Numbered from the stretch's first letter, positions 1 through 13,711 are shown. The stretch is 64,000 nt of DNA from Siphonodentalium dalli (GCA_032622095.1 CP136068.1:147757365-147821364); one strand, 5' to 3'. Notes: a model not told the origin generated them from the letters alone. Made by a program: numbers and translations.

Positions 1-454
1 GGGTTATTTGATTGAAACTTCGACATGGAACTGGATAAGTCTAAATGCTCAGGTTACGTAAATTGTGTAACACATATTATGTCTTTACTGTACTGTAACA
101 TATGACATTTGAAATTCCACAGTAATTTAGGAAATAATAATATACATGCTGCACGACATACGACAGACTGTGGCATTGTATTATTGTTGCGTTATATCCG
201 AAATGCGACATATTTGTGGCTTAGTGTGATATCAGCCGCACCGTTGTGCTGAAAGTTACTATCCTGTAACGACGGTCGTCTATAATTTAACATGGATGTC
301 CCCCCTGTAACACGGGGAATAAAGAAATAAAAACAATGGTAAGTCATATGATTCCAAGGGAGTTTTTTTTTAATGGTCAGTGGTTTGGGCCTATCGGGTT
401 CAGATAATCAATCATTACCCAATATGATAAAATAATCTCTCTTGATGCAATTAT
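1..454. other. No gene recognised
   Basis: AT-rich sequence with no convincing ORF, motif or repeat that I can relate to the rest of the window. Confidence 0.6.
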
Positions 455-3400
455 TAGAGTCGCTTATGTCACATTTTGGGCTCCCGTGGGAAATTCATGA
501 ACAAATATAGAGAGCATATTCATGAAGCAGTATATGGTCTCTACTTCAGAATTTTTTTTATTAGACCCCCTGGGGTCGCGACTGGGAGGTCTGATGACGT
601 CACAAAGATGGCCGCCATGCTCATTATTTTAAGTTCGCCATTGTTAGATTTCATGATAAAAATATAATTTTGATATAAAATAAATGACAATCCTTTTCTA
701 CCGTGTATGGTGTGACACCATGTTATATTTTTATATAAAAGTTTGTCCTCTCGATCAAAGATGACTGCCAAAATGGCGACCGGAAGTGGGAAATTCATGA
801 TTTTCAATACATGTCGCCTACATCATTTCCGATTGTATCGAACTGGTGACGATTAGGGAATACACATCTCTTCAATCTTGATACCAACTCACTTAGGCAT
901 CACATTAGTTGATTTCTTGAATCATAACCTTGATTTTCTTCTCCAAATGCGATGATTTAAAGGAATTGGTATGAATTTCGCCAAAATATACTTTTTTATT
1001 TTCTAACTATATACTTGTTGAAATTTAGAAATAGTCGATGATGGAAATGAGTATGATCATTACATAAGGTATTTAAATCTAACTGGATCCAGAAACTGTC
1101 AACTTAATCCAATACGGCTTCCAAAATGGCGGCCAAAATACGATAATACACAAATTTTACCCTTTTTCATCCAATTACGTTTCTGTCATGTGTAGAAGGT
1201 GAATGTAGTCGACTAATTTTCTTCTTCCAAATAAATATTCGCCATATTACGACACATTCATATTAGTTGTCTTTCCGCAATGACTCAATATGCGAGTTCA
1301 TATGACAACTATTGTCCAAATAAGCATCGTGAAAATTCGCCTAACATTATATTTGCGCACGTCAAATAACATGTGCACAACAGGAGAACGATATCTCGGT
1401 GTTAGATATATGAATGAATGTACTCCGATTTAGATTATCCGGAGTTATTAATATCTCATTGTAATCGAGATGGCCGCCAATGTGGCGGAAATGGCTTAAT
1501 TTGACATTAAAATAGATATATTTCCGAAATATATCACAGCGTGCAAGAAAGGTACATACGCATATCATTATCATACACGGGCTTTCGGTGAGAAATATAT
1601 AAAACTGAAATATATGTTCAAGCACGATAAGTATATGGACTTGTGCCAAACTCGATTCTGATATTATATAAATAATTTAATAGAGACCAACGTGGTATGT
1701 GGAGATAATAGTGAAGTTTCCAACGTCAGGCGATGTCAGCTACCAATGCTCAAATCATGCAAGTGATCGCCATACGTTCTTGTATATCGATAACGATTGA
1801 GTTTATCTACTCGTATACTAAAAGGTTTAGCGACGGACCCAATCAGATTACTGTATATAGCTAACAGTATCTGGCTTTTGAAGCCTGAAATTGAAAATAT
1901 AAACCAGGAGATCGCCCGGGGCCTTGTTCAGATATTCTAGCTATACTTTATTCTTTTCCATTTCACCATGATACATGTATACCACCGGTATAGGCTTGGT
2001 AGATGAACGAGGTTGGATAGTCTGTCGAAGTTACACGGACGTTTTCTGACAAAATATCCATAAAAGTCTACGTAAAATCAATCCTTGTATGGGTACTCTT
2101 GGTGATTGGATTGGAAAATCGACACAAAATGATCAGAAACCCCATTCTACCATTCTGGCAAACATATGTGCAGGAAGAAATGTTGATGATTGCCTCATGC
2201 TTAGACTGCTTCTTGTCACCGGTTCATACTAAGTACCGCTACATTTTCACACGTGCATTACTATGACGACCAAGATGGGATCTTGACAAATTTTAACTAG
2301 AACTCAAGCAATATATTTACTTGTATTACAGCGATATTAGCATATTTATGTATCACTACATGTCTGTACAAATGTATATAATTAGTTTGTCTCATATACA
2401 AGTAGCGCTAATGTGTATCTGGACCATAACACTATCGTTAGGTGGGGTGAATATAAAATGATTCCCGGAAATTACTCACATAAGCCTGCACAGTTGATGT
2501 CGAATCCGGTATACGATTAAACGTATACTAATAGTTTTTGTATTATTCATGGAATAAATACTGTCAAAACTGAAGTCTATCTGGTCAAACTATTGATTTT
2601 CACATGAACATGTATGGAGCTCTGCGTACAATAGCCTCACCATGACCGTGTTCTGCTGAAGTTAATTTCTGACTTGGTTGGGGGGATTATCAAGATGCAT
2701 GAATGCAGCATGATATATACAATTTATGGGATATAGCCAGACTGATCTGATAACTCCTAGTCGAATAGAATTAGAACAGTTTGAGTCATTAGGATATATA
2801 TGGATCGGCCTATATACTATGCTCTGAAAGATGCCATTATTATTATAGTGAACCATGGCCACCTTCGTAGTTACGCGTGCTAATTCCACTTCCTTCATTT
2901 CCACATTTCCTTTGGTTCATGATAACGTTATAACCAGAATCAACATGGCACGTCATGAGCTGTTATTAACTCCAAATATTATTTCACATTATGTTGTAAG
3001 ACGTTAGTGGACTGCGTTGCCCCATAATGTCATTCAGTATTAAGAACCCGGATTCCAGAGTATATTGGACATAATAAATCAAACTGACGACATGACAACG
3101 GAAGACCCATCACTACCAATGGACGTTTGATCCGTTTCCCACCGTGTGATCGTACAGTTTGTCAAAACGCGGGAATTAGTATCATAATAAATATCGCCTG
3201 TCTATGTTTGGCTCGTATCTATTGCGCTCACCATTCGCATTCTTTCGTCATCTAAGCTGCACGGTTGGATATGCAAAGCAGTTGCGCAGTCCCTGTTGAT
3301 TTCAATAAACTTCAAAATAATCGCTAATCAAGTGCGACCGACAGCACAGTCATAACCATTGCCCTGAACCACTTTCCTATTAAACTGATGTGCAAACGTA

Positions 3401-4585
3401 ATGCATTGTCTCACTAAACTTTTCACATGCATAAATCATAGAAATCAATATGGGATATTAGTTTGCTGTATACTATCCATGGTCTATACCAGCCTACCGT
3501 GTTCATGCCAAGCCACCTTTCGTATATTTGGCGAATCACTTTGTGTTGCTACCACCAATTAACTGAACACGAGGAAAGCCAAGAACCAGACATACCACTT
3601 CGTCCGTTTGTGGGGATCTAGCCTGGTGTATGGCAATGTTCATTTCAACTGAATAACATGCCCTGTGGGGTCACTAACTTATATTAACTTTTCAAAACGC
3701 CACATTTGCAATGAAAGTGGTTGGACTACTTTGGTGAAAACAATCATCCATATTTCAGAACCTGGTATTCACACTATATCACTTTAAGCTTGATACGGGA
3801 CACTACCGCATATATTACCCACCTAAAAGTAGCTGATTAACCTAATTCCCCATGATGGAATGCCAGGGCGACATTTGGTGATGTACCGTAACGAACACTG
3901 ACTTTTGTATTTTGACTTCCATTTTGGTAGCCATTTTGGATGAAATTGAACAGTTTTGTTGAAGTGTGATAATATTTCCGTATGTGGCACGAATACTTCT
4001 TTCACATCACTGAATGCCGCTCATTTCTTTAAATCTATTGCTACAATATCGGAATAAATTTTTGACAAGATGCTATAATTCGATTGTCTAAAGTGGATTT
4101 TTAACAGATCGAACTTGTTTTGTACAATACAATTGGTCACCACATTGCTGAAGCAATAATTAAACACAGAATTGTCACAATTCGCAGTCGATACCAAACG
4201 GAAGGTCATTTACATGAAATTCTTGAAAATTGCTGATTTTTTAGTGCCATTTTGGCAGCCATCTTTGACTGGAATAACATTTTCCCGTGAAATTGGGTAC
4301 TGTACTTCGAGAACTACTATTGATGAATTGCCCTAACTAAAAAGAATGTATAACAATTAAGAAATATGCGCTGAATTCGTCAGTTCTTATGAAAACCCTA
4401 CATCTGAACTGAACTGACAATGACGTCATCTTTGTGACGTCATAATTCTCTCCAGTCGCGGACCCATGAAGTCTAACAAACTTTTTCCGACAAAGTAAAT
4501 GATACCCTATCATAATATCATAGTCTCTACATTTGTTCAAAAAATTCCCACGAAGGTATAAGCGACTCTACTAAATCTTTAGTAT
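455..4585. mobile_element. Long inverted-repeat pair, candidate 4.1-kb DNA element
   Basis: The block at about 455-1160 recurs in reverse complement at about 3870-4585. Shared landmarks in the same order are AGAGTCGCTTAT, CCGTGGGAA, GACGTCACAAAGATG, TCAAAGATG-CTGCCAAAAT and, further in, CCAAAATGGC followed by CAAAATAC. The arms are diverged, so this is old. The 2.7 kb between them holds no ORF I recognise. It may be a decayed DNA transposon with long terminal inverted repeats, or two copies of one dispersed repeat that happened to land in opposite orientation; no target duplication was identified. Confidence 0.5.
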
Positions 4586-5219
4586 CGGCACAATGTAATT
4601 TTCGATTTCGAAAAAAAAAAGTTAAAAAAAAAGTTGATTCTACACATGAAAAAAGCATGATTTAATTTAACACCATAGAATGGGGAAAATCCTATTTATT
4701 ATTTGTAGTATAACCCATGTTCGAGTTCGAAAATGAAGTAGTTCCATTATTTTTAATAACAGCCATACAAAGAGTGATTGCTACAGTATAGACATTATAT
4801 ATGCATAGCCAACATTCACAACCCAACAAAATATGAATTATAGGTGATTAAGCCTCCATTTTAGTTTTTTAATAACCCACAATGCATATTTGTTCCAAGC
4901 GATCGCCCAATTACGTGTTCCGTCAACTTATTTTTTTCAATTATTACCAGACTGAAATATGGGCCAAAATTGATAATGACTCATATAAGACCGGACAGTG
5001 AGGGGCCGCGGAGTACGTTTCAAGCGCATGTATATAGTCTCAAACAAAAATGAAACTGATCTGTTATAAATGTATGTATAATCTGGAGAGCTTACCACAG
5101 ATATAGGTCTGTAAACATGCACGAGGTTACAATGTGCTATAATCTGCTAACCTACATGACTTCTGTGTACATAATATACTGTGCATTCACAGTAAACACC
5201 TCAGACTAACTATTATTCA

Positions 5220-5370
5220 AACAAAAACTGTAGGTTTTCGCTATATCTCATGAGTGTTTGGAAAGATAGAATATTCACGAGCGGCTGCAAGCCGCGAGTG
5301 AAAATTCGACATTTCTTTCCAGACACGAATGAGATGTTTCAGGTTTTCAAACAAAAAACTGTAGGTATTC
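5220..5370. repeat. Foldback repeat with CACGAG core
   Basis: An imperfect palindrome centred on GAGCGGCTGCAAGCCGCGAG near 5290. The outer arms share TGTAGG, TCAT(T)GAG/ATGAGATG and CAAACAAAAACTGTAG. The right flank (GTATTCTTTTTATTATA) is close to that of the palindrome at 7029-7200 (GTTTTCTTTTTATTATA), so both look like members of one foldback family. Confidence 0.6.
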
Positions 5371-5921
5371 TTTTTATTATAAAACCACATCAAAGCTGAA
5401 AATTGCTAAGGTATGCGGCATTTTTACTTTTAATAGTACAGCAATTTGAACAATACTCGAGAAGAATACTTCCTACTAATCATAAGTGCACAATTACATA
5501 GATGAAACAACAAGACTCGTGCAAAGAAATGAAACACGGAATCGAAAGTAACAAGTCTCCGTGTCACCACAGTCGAAATATATAAATCCCTCGCGCACGC
5601 GGGTCACAGATGCAAGGTACTGGCTAGCCAATCAAAAACGCCGAAAAACTGACGACACTTGACTCTCAAGAGTGTCCGTTTCAAATTTACGCGCATGTGA
5701 TTTTCATCAGAAATGTTTCCCGTCATTTTACTTCAATCTGCCTTCTACTCATGGTGGTTCTCTTGTGAAATGACGGATTAAATTAAAAGAAATAACTTTA
5801 AGCTTGTTTCGAATAAGGTTATGGGTTATAACCGATAAGTTTGCAGACAATTTACTCCAACGTGCGGTTATAGAATTTGTATTCAAATGTTTCGCTTGCG
5901 TAAACCACCGGCAGACTACAG
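5371..5921. other. No gene recognised
   Basis: Intergenic-like sequence between two foldback repeats. The short ORF from 5804 overlaps the start of the TTAA element and shows no family motif. Confidence 0.5.
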
Positions 5922-6370
5922 TTAAAGGTACTCAATCCGAATTAATGCTCGTAAATGACTATTTCTTTGGCTTCGGGGGTAAACAAATATTTGATTAGAG
6001 TCGTGGAACCCACCCATCAAAGCCAGGAGTGATCAGATTTCGATGTTTGAAATCTATTATTTTAATTTTTATGTGGCCCAGTAAACTGTCGACGAGAAGA
6101 ACTTATCTGACCATATAGCGGATGAAGATCGATAACTCTAAAATCCAGTGTCTTTTTTGTGTCAGATATTTGACAACCGGCAACATTTCGTTGAATAAAA
6201 CGTTGATAAATAACAGGTTTTGGGCAATTTAATACTATATAGTTGACTATGGTTAGCATTATTTTTGGGCAATTGATCGATTATGATAACTGAAGCGGCA
6301 TTTCCAAAATGTTGTTGTTGTTGGAATCTGATGATATAGGGACCTTCGAATCGGATTGAGTACCTTTAAA
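5922..6370 (+). mobile_element. TTAA-flanked foldback MITE (family A), copy 1
   Basis: Begins TTAA-AGGTACTCAATCCGA and ends TCGGATTGAGTACCT-TTAA. Internal landmarks are CTATTTCTTTGGCTTCGGGG and GTGGAACCCACCCATCAAAG. Six copies in the window share these ends, so the boundaries are well supported. TTAA at both ends is the target duplication of piggyBac- and Kolobok-type DNA transposons. There is no coding capacity; it is a non-autonomous element. Confidence 0.85.
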
Positions 6371-7028
6371 TATATCGAAACCTACATTGAAATAACGAAA
6401 TCGTATTTCACAATGGCTTCTAAGAAATACTTACGAAGATCTACGTTTCGGTAATTTCCCGCTATTTTACAGGCTAGCATATAATACAAGTGTATATTGT
6501 TGTTTTATGGTGTCAAGGCGGACGGGGCATATAATATAAGCACCGTTAAACGCACGGATGGCTAGCTTCGTTATAGTTATTACTTAGAAATGACATTTAC
6601 CAATTTTATGAAAAGTTCCTCAAAAATATACTAATAGTATAGTATAATGAAAAACACTTCACACCGCAGGGGGGGGGGGGAGAAATACAGGATACAAGGA
6701 CCGAGTGGGTGGGTGTCCCCGAACCCGGAATGCAGATTTTTTCTGATGTCATGCAGTTTTTTTCCAAAATCATTTCTAAGACAAATTACAGCTTCAAAAT
6801 GAATTGAAACAATCAGATTCACATAGTAGTGCATGCTATAGCCTTATACAAGTGAGGGTGGCTCTATATTTTAATTTTTTGTCCACAATTTCTCCCTTTA
6901 ACAGTTGAAACCATGGGGTGGGTCCGGGTTTGGTCGAGGAAAAAAATTGCAATGAAAAAAAATCCATTCTCATCTTTTCTCATAGTTTATCATGGCTTTT
7001 AAAACTTATTATACATAGAGGATACCTG
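6371..7028. other. No gene recognised; G homopolymer at 6669
   Basis: Non-coding AT-rich sequence with a run of about 12 G near 6669-6680. Small ORFs across it show no recognisable motif. Confidence 0.5.
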
Positions 7029-7200
7029 CGTGTTTTGAGTGAATACCGGAAGTATCTCACGAGTGGTCACAGTGAGATACTGGAATCATCACGAGTGGCC
7101 TTTAGGTCACGAGTAGTTATAAAGGCCACGAGTGATGATTCCAGTATCTCAGTGTGACCACGAATGAGGTATAATTCCGGTATTCACTCAAAACACGAAG
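7029..7200. repeat. Large palindrome with repeated CACGAG motif
   Basis: Two arms of about 80 bp are near-perfect reverse complements. The left runs from CGTGTTTTGAGTGAATACCG through GAGATACTGGAATCATCACG; the right ends CGGTATTCACTCAAAACACG. CACGAGT or its near variant recurs several times inside both arms. It would extrude as a long hairpin. No coding content. Confidence 0.85.
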
Positions 7201-9000
7201 GTTTTCTTTTTATTATATGCGCTATTTACTAAAATAGATCGAGGAATTAATTCAAAATCGAACTGATTCCGATTCACATCGGCAATACAATTTCTGCACA
7301 ACACACAGAGAGACCACGTGGTTCAATAAAATACTGTCGATAACTCAGAAACACATGCTTCAAATGTGCGTAATATATCAGATAACTTTATTTCAAATAT
7401 ACCAACTTACTTGCTTGTGTACTATTAGCAATGTGGCCAGCTATCAAAAAGCCGAAAAACCGTTGGCCTCATTTGTATATATTAATGATATCAGTCAAGA
7501 TATTGAATAAACGATAAATACAGTGACCACGTGGTCGAAGTACATGGTCGATGTCGATACATGACTACAGGGACTTAAGTCACATAATAACGTGTTGTTC
7601 ACTGATTGGAGCATTAAAAGGCCCCAGATTCAATCTCAGAGCATCTAATTTTCAAAAATTTCCGGGGGAGGCCCCCCGACCCCTCCCGTACTCTGCCCCT
7701 CAGGCATTCGGCATCTCCTGCTGGGATACTACTCGCCTCGACATTTTGTAGGAGCGCTACTCGCCACTCGCCTAGAATGATTTTAAGGGGAGCTCCCCAT
7801 TGCTCACCAGTGATTTCCCACATGGAGAGGACTTGAACTGTGTTTATTTAATCAAATTGATGGTGTTTTTACTTTACACATGCACATATTTTAACCTATT
7901 GCTAATAAGGGACACATCTATGCTGTGAAAGTGGGTATTTTACCTTTATAACCATAAATATTTAGGTTTTTAAAGGTTTTGTCACTGGTTTTGTTGGCAT
8001 ATTTTCCAGCAATGTGCTTTGGTTGTTTATTTTGTGTGGGTGTACTTGATCAGCGTTCTCTCAGTTCCGGTGCAGACACAATGAGAGACCCTTACCATGC
8101 CAACAACACATTATTTAGTAGAATTTACAAGATTTTCATCAATTTTGGGGGTGGGTGTCCCAGACCTGGGTGGAAAAACTTACTTTCCCGGGGTGGTGGT
8201 TCCCCAAAACTGAAAAATACTAAATTTCCACCTTGTATCCGCAATCTTTATCCTAACCCCACCCCTGCATACCGTGGCGATTTTTGGGAGAGTGATTCAT
8301 GGTGACCCATTCAACACCGAAATATTGAGTGGCGAGGATTAGCGAGGGCTATGTTGGTTGGGTCTCCCCGGTGTTGAGTGTTTTGATTATAGCATACTCT
8401 TCACGTGCGATTTTGTTTACATAACATGACGTTTGTTTACATAACAAACACAGAGTACTAACATAACAGTAACATGCAATTTACGTGAAATTTATGATTG
8501 GTATAAGAACAAAATTTGTCTATAATATAATATTCTTTCTGTTTATTTTAACAGCAATATATACACACCACAAACGCTTACCGTATCTTTAAACTATCGG
8601 TCTGAATATATACTATCGGTATTTTGTCTCAAATATCCAACTGCCGATGATGCAGACATGAAGTTGAAGTTCCCAACTGTTGGAAATTCGGACAAAATTA
8701 ATTTGGGTATAGATAAAACCATAGAGCCCATTAATATAGTGTCGCCACGTCTGCAGTGTGATTGCGAATAAGTATTTTAGTGCTTTACGTTATGGTGGTA
8801 CTCTTGTATGCCACCATATAGATCTAACGTATAGAAGACCCCACTTACGTCGACCTCACCATAACTCTTATTATTAATATGTTGTGTTCTGGGCATAGTG
8901 TTCAAATATATGTTATGGACTTAAGCAACATATCAAGGGGCATGCCATTCTCATTTTTTCTGTTTACAAGATATACATATCTTACCTGAGGCGTTATTTA
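7201..9000. other. No gene recognised
   Basis: AT-rich non-coding sequence. A stretch near 7640-7830 is C/G-rich (cccccgacccctcccg) and a 'GGTGGGTGTCCC' motif at about 8150 resembles one at 6708. The ORFs at 7551 and 7979 have no recognisable domain. Confidence 0.5.
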
Positions 9001-10833
9001 GCTAAAATCCCGATTCAGAATCTGGATTCAGATTACAGATTGGTCCCCGTACGACTTGGTTCGGCAAAAGAACAGACCAGAAATAGGCAGAATCAGTAAA
9101 CGAACAGACCGTAATCTCAATCTCGTGGTAATCCGAATCTGGATTCGGATTCCGATTACGAACTCAAATGTTCGTAATGTAAACAAACTGAGATTTCGCC
9201 ACCTCGGAGTTTAAAAACACAATAAAACATAAGAATCCGTCTCTTGTGTACAAATTATTGCAGAATATAAACGATCTATATAAAAGAATTTTAAATGCGG
9301 AGACAAATTTGTTTTATTGAATGTAAACTGGGAGAATATTACTGAAATTAGCCAAATACTAACGCTATTGATAGTAACGCTGGGGGGGGGGGGGGGCACT
9401 TCGGTTGATGGCGAAGCAAATCATTGTTGATTGTCACTTTCATATGTCCATTTCATAATTCCATCCATAAAATACCGCCCGAACGCATGTCGATTTCGAA
9501 TTCGGCGGATACGTCACCATTGACCGAATTCATATGAACCTGCATGGATTATGTCTTCTGCTGTGTTCGTTATTATAATGTTTCTTCTTATTCAAGAAAT
9601 AGTAGGATTATATGATATCGATGGATTATCAGATACACGTATGTACTATCATCTAGTCTTATAGCAATTTCATGTTTAAAATGTTTTGTTTCGTTAAATG
9701 CAGTCGTTTTGCACAATAGTCTCTGTATAGACAACAGACACATGTTCTAGGGACGTGGCTAGAAGTTTCCTCAAATTTCCGGCCAACTGCACCCCCCCCC
9801 CCCCATTGAACCAAACATCAATCTCACAGGTTCGCAGAATTCCATTTGCTCCCCTTGGAAATATCCAACCTGACAAACACTAAGATTGGAAAATTTACTG
9901 GTTGAAAAAAATCAAACAATGAGAACAATGCCAACCTATATATGGTGTCAAATTAATGTCCGACTAATGTTGTGTCATGCATGAAATTTCCGACTGCTGG
10001 AATGTACCAAAGTTTAGTTTAGATATATTTATTTCAAATATATGTCAAATTTAGATAACACATGATATTATAACACATACATTTGTTTATACATACAAAG
10101 GAATTGGGTGACAAATGCTGACTCACTTAAGGGTACCCCCTCTCCCATATGTTATTACACTGACAAAATACATAATTAGTAATGGCAAAGCAACATGACT
10201 ACCAAAACAAGTTGAACATATATACAGACCACTGAACACCCCCTCTCCCGAGTTAGTCATAAGTTTGTATATGTATTTATTTAAAATCGGGTTTGTTTGT
10301 TGCGTTTGCTGGCTTGTACGTATCATTATTTGGAACAGTTAGTCAAAATAATCCTGATTTTCCTCACGTATGAATGACTGCACAGCTTAGCAAATTGTAC
10401 CAAAGTTCGGGGTGGGGTCGAGACACCCAACCATCCCCTGTCGTCACGTCCCTGTTCAACTGACCAGTTTCGTGTGTTCTTCACAACATCTTCGGAATTT
10501 GATTCAGGAGGCCTTGAGCTGTCACGTTTAGATATGCTTGCCCTCATCAATAAACACACTTTAACTTGAAAAAAAGATGCGATTAAGTCGGATTGGCAGC
10601 AAATTATGTGCCGTGTATATACACATAGAAGAAAAGCATGACTTTCACAACAAACATGAACTTTATAAATATAAGATACAAATGATACTTGTGTCAAATA
10701 CATGAGCCATGTTTGACGCCGGGAGAACATTAAACATAGTTTCGGAGAACACGTGGATTTCAATATCTGACCTAGAATCTGGAATTAGCCCCGCCCCCGT
10801 AATCGGCTTCGGATTCTGAATCCGGATTTTAGC
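9001..10833. mobile_element. Candidate non-autonomous element with GATTCAGAATC ends
   Basis: The left end GCTAAAATCCCGATTCAGAA is matched in reverse complement at the right end (CGCTAAAATCCGGATTCAGA read on the minus strand from 10833). A second inverted block (GAATCTGGATTCGGATTCCG) lies near 9136-9160, making the left end itself a hairpin. Inside are homopolymer tracts at 9381-9397 and 9791-9804 and blocks related to 42440-42560 and 42870-42920. Boundaries are tentative and no target duplication is clear. Confidence 0.45.
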
Positions 10834-10892
10834 GAAACATGTCGAGTTAACTGTGACTAAATCCAGAGCCATCTGAACCGCACTGGGTTATT

Positions 10893-10962
10893 GCATACCG
10901 GCCGCTAGCGTTAGTTAATTAGACAGCGCTGTCTAATTAACTAACGCTGACGGCCGGTATGC
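10893..10962. repeat. 70-bp near-perfect palindrome
   Basis: The arms of 35 bp are centred on AGCGCT at 10925-10930, differing at two positions only. The arm ends read GCATACCGGCCG and CGGCCGGTATGC. Confidence 0.92.
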
Positions 10963-11464
10963 CGGTAATCACAGTGACAACACAGCTCGTATGTTTACCA
11001 TTTAAGGATTGTTATACTAATTAATTTGCAGTCAGCTGCTTAGATATGTCTTCATAAGCAATTTATATCACGTTTCAAATTTTATTTATTTTATTTTGTT
11101 TTTTATTTTTTTTTTACATTTTTAGATCCTCAGTCCAGCCTAATATACACCATAAAACTGTCTTTTTCATTGCAAGTTTATAATTTTAAATTTTAAATTC
11201 AAAGTTTAACTTGAAAAAAAATTTAATTTAATTTTTATGATTTAAAAAAAAACCTGAATCTGAAATGATAAATAAACGAAATTCAAAGTTTTAAAACCTA
11301 ACTTACATTTAAAAAGGAAGACAGGTAGCAAGACACTCTTTTTAGGTATGGTAACTGGTAGCAAACTAATCTTTTCTGAGTTTTCTCCGCCTAAACTCAG
11401 CTATAATATTTTGGTCGGCATCTATGAACCGACAAAATAGGAACCAAACAAATATACCGTGCCA
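10963..11464. other. No gene recognised; strongly AT-rich
   Basis: A/T homopolymer-rich stretch (for example 11090-11130) with no open frame of interest. Confidence 0.6.
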
Positions 11465-12190
11465 GTATAAGAAGTATTAAATAGTTTGCTGGTGACTGAG
11501 AATATCCCAACCGCACCCACACCCAGGTCTGTTAAATTGAAAATGAATCAATGTTCCCGTGGATATATTTTCGTTTGGAAAACGGGTATCTGTCGGGGAA
11601 AAATAGATCTACAATATCCAATAAATAGAATCATATGCTGTGACTTAATATTTCAAGATATAACGGTTTCAAAGTGAAACGTTCTGACAGCCGCGCGAGC
11701 CTTGTGTATAAGAAGTATTAAATAGTTTGCCGATAACTGTGAATATCCCAACCGCACCCACACCCAGGTCTGGTAAATTGAAAATAAATCAAAGTTCCCG
11801 TGGATATATTTTCGATTCGAAAACGGCTATATGTCGGGAGAATATAGCTCTATAATATCCAATAAATAGAATCATATGCTGTGACTTAATATTTCAAGAT
11901 ATAACGGTTTCAAAGTGAAACGTTCTGACAGCTGCGCGAGCCTTGTGTATAAGAAGTATTAAATAGTTTGCCGATGACTGTGAATATACCAACCGCACCC
12001 ACACCCAGGTCTAGTAAATTGAAAATAAATCAAAGTTCCCGTGGATATATTTTCGATTCGAAAACGGCTATATGTCGGGAGAATATAGCTCTATAATATC
12101 CAATAAAGATATTCATATGGGCTGACTAAATATTTCACGATATAGCGGTTTCAGAGTGAAGCATTCTGGGCAGCCGCGCGAGCCTTTGGT
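11465..12190 (+). repeat. Three-copy direct tandem repeat, about 241-bp unit
   Basis: Units start at about 11465, 11706 and 11947 with GTATAAGAAGTATTAAATAG. Each contains CCGCACCCACACCCAGGTCT and ends CGCGCGAGCCTT. Copies 1-2 and 2-3 are highly similar; the third is most diverged at its end, and a short fourth fragment follows at 12190-12221. Confidence 0.9.
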
Positions 12191-12221
12191 ATAATAAGTC
12201 TGTCCGCACCCACACCCAGCA

Positions 12222-13261
12222 TTTCGTTCTCGCTCCATTAAAAAAGAAGTCCGTGTGACAGGCTAATTACCTTACGCCATGTTAAAAATAGCTTTACAGG
12301 CCCAGTCAGTCGGCGGTAGATCAAAGGTTATGTCGCCGCAGTCTGCTGTCTGGCATGTGGGTAAGTTACGTAATCATGTGACACATCGAAAAATAAGCTG
12401 ATACTATATATCGCATTTTTTTTATTTCATTAAACTTCAGCTTTTGACAAAAACGAAATGTATCAAGTGTATAATTGGAATCCGCGGTTGTGGTTTGAGA
12501 CTTCAATGGCTCGAATCCGTTGATAAACACGGAAATTACCCATGTGCATGTATAAATAAAAATATAATCTACACCCGAAATTAGAAAGAACTGAATTCAT
12601 ACAATTAGCGATAAAAACATGTTCATGCACGATCGTTTGCGCATTGTTTATAGGAAATACATGGTTTTGGGTTCCGTTTGCATTGAACGAACTAAAGCGT
12701 TAAATTGTCGTTTTGGAAACTAATTCAATTATATTTTGCTGATTTTCTAAAAAATATAATTCGTTTGATAACTTTGTTTTGCTGCGTCATAATTGTTTTT
12801 ATCGTTTTATTGGCTAATTGCAATTCTGTTTTTCCTTTAAAAATAACAATACAATTTAACATTTTATACATCGAATAATAAACGGTGATTAATTTGCCAG
12901 GGTGCCCTGTCCATGCTCCCACAGGCTGAGATATGAAAGGAATATGGAGAGCTAATTAATTACTGGTTGTATGCTGGAGTCACCCTATGGTATAAAGCCA
13001 GTGTGGTTCACACCCAGGCGCCCTGCATTAGTGCTGGGAGTATATTTTAGTCACAGATAACTCGACATGATAACGACTCTGGGGATATTTGTGTAACTGA
13101 AATCAACACACAGAGTCATTTAAAGTTATTAAAGATTTTCCACCGGTCTCGCTAAGTGGGATAAATATCCCCTCCCCCATTAGATTACATGGTGTATTCT
13201 CATCGGTTAATTGAAATGAAGCTACAGTAAGGTCATTGTGCGACAGAAGAAGGTCTGCTTA
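12222..13261. other. No gene recognised
   Basis: AT-rich sequence. I looked here for the missing ABCC initiator exon and found no ATG-led short exon with the expected Phe-Cys block and a donor. Confidence 0.45.
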
Positions 13262-13711
13262 ACCCTTTCAGTGACAGGTCCGATTTTTGTATCAACCCAT
13301 ATACCCTGTGCCAATGCATTCTCTTATATATGCGAGTCGACCATAGGTCGCCTCGCATATATAAGAAAATGCATTGGCCTAACAATTTTTCATCATTTGT
13401 TATTATTTTTTACAATTTTTTACAATTTTAATAATTTTTTCTTATATTCTTTAACAGACTTATTTTGTAGGTTTAGTGCCAGGGAATCTTACGTTTTTCA
13501 TGGGCATCAAAATTATTACTATGAATACTTGGTGATAGTTTTGAGTTATAACATACCCATAAGGTTTTATCCAGTTTGTTTTTAAATTCGCTATAGCATG
13601 CTTAAGCATACCCAAAAATAATTCTTTAATTTTTTTTAAATTTATTTAGGGCCGATTTTACATACCGTAAATTATGGCCGATGAGATCGGCCCCTGGCAC
13701 TGAAAGGGTTT
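13262..13711. mobile_element. TTAA-type element with CCCTTTCAGTG ends and internal hairpin (family C)
   Basis: The left end TTAACCCTTTCAGTGACAGG is matched by CACTGAAAGGG at the right end. Inside, 13313-13379 is a hairpin, CCAATGCATTCTCTTATATA paired with its complement. The same hairpin occurs near 31983, 38498, 38592 and 57680, where TTAA also abuts CCC or GGG ends. CCC next to TTAA is the terminal pattern of piggyBac-like elements. The right TTAA is offset by three T here. Confidence 0.7.

Noticed and set aside
9541-9620. Candidate ABCC first exon starting ATGGATTATGTCTTCTGC
   Set aside because: Has Phe-Cys near the start, but lacks the acidic/aromatic residues expected next and a consensus donor in phase 0.
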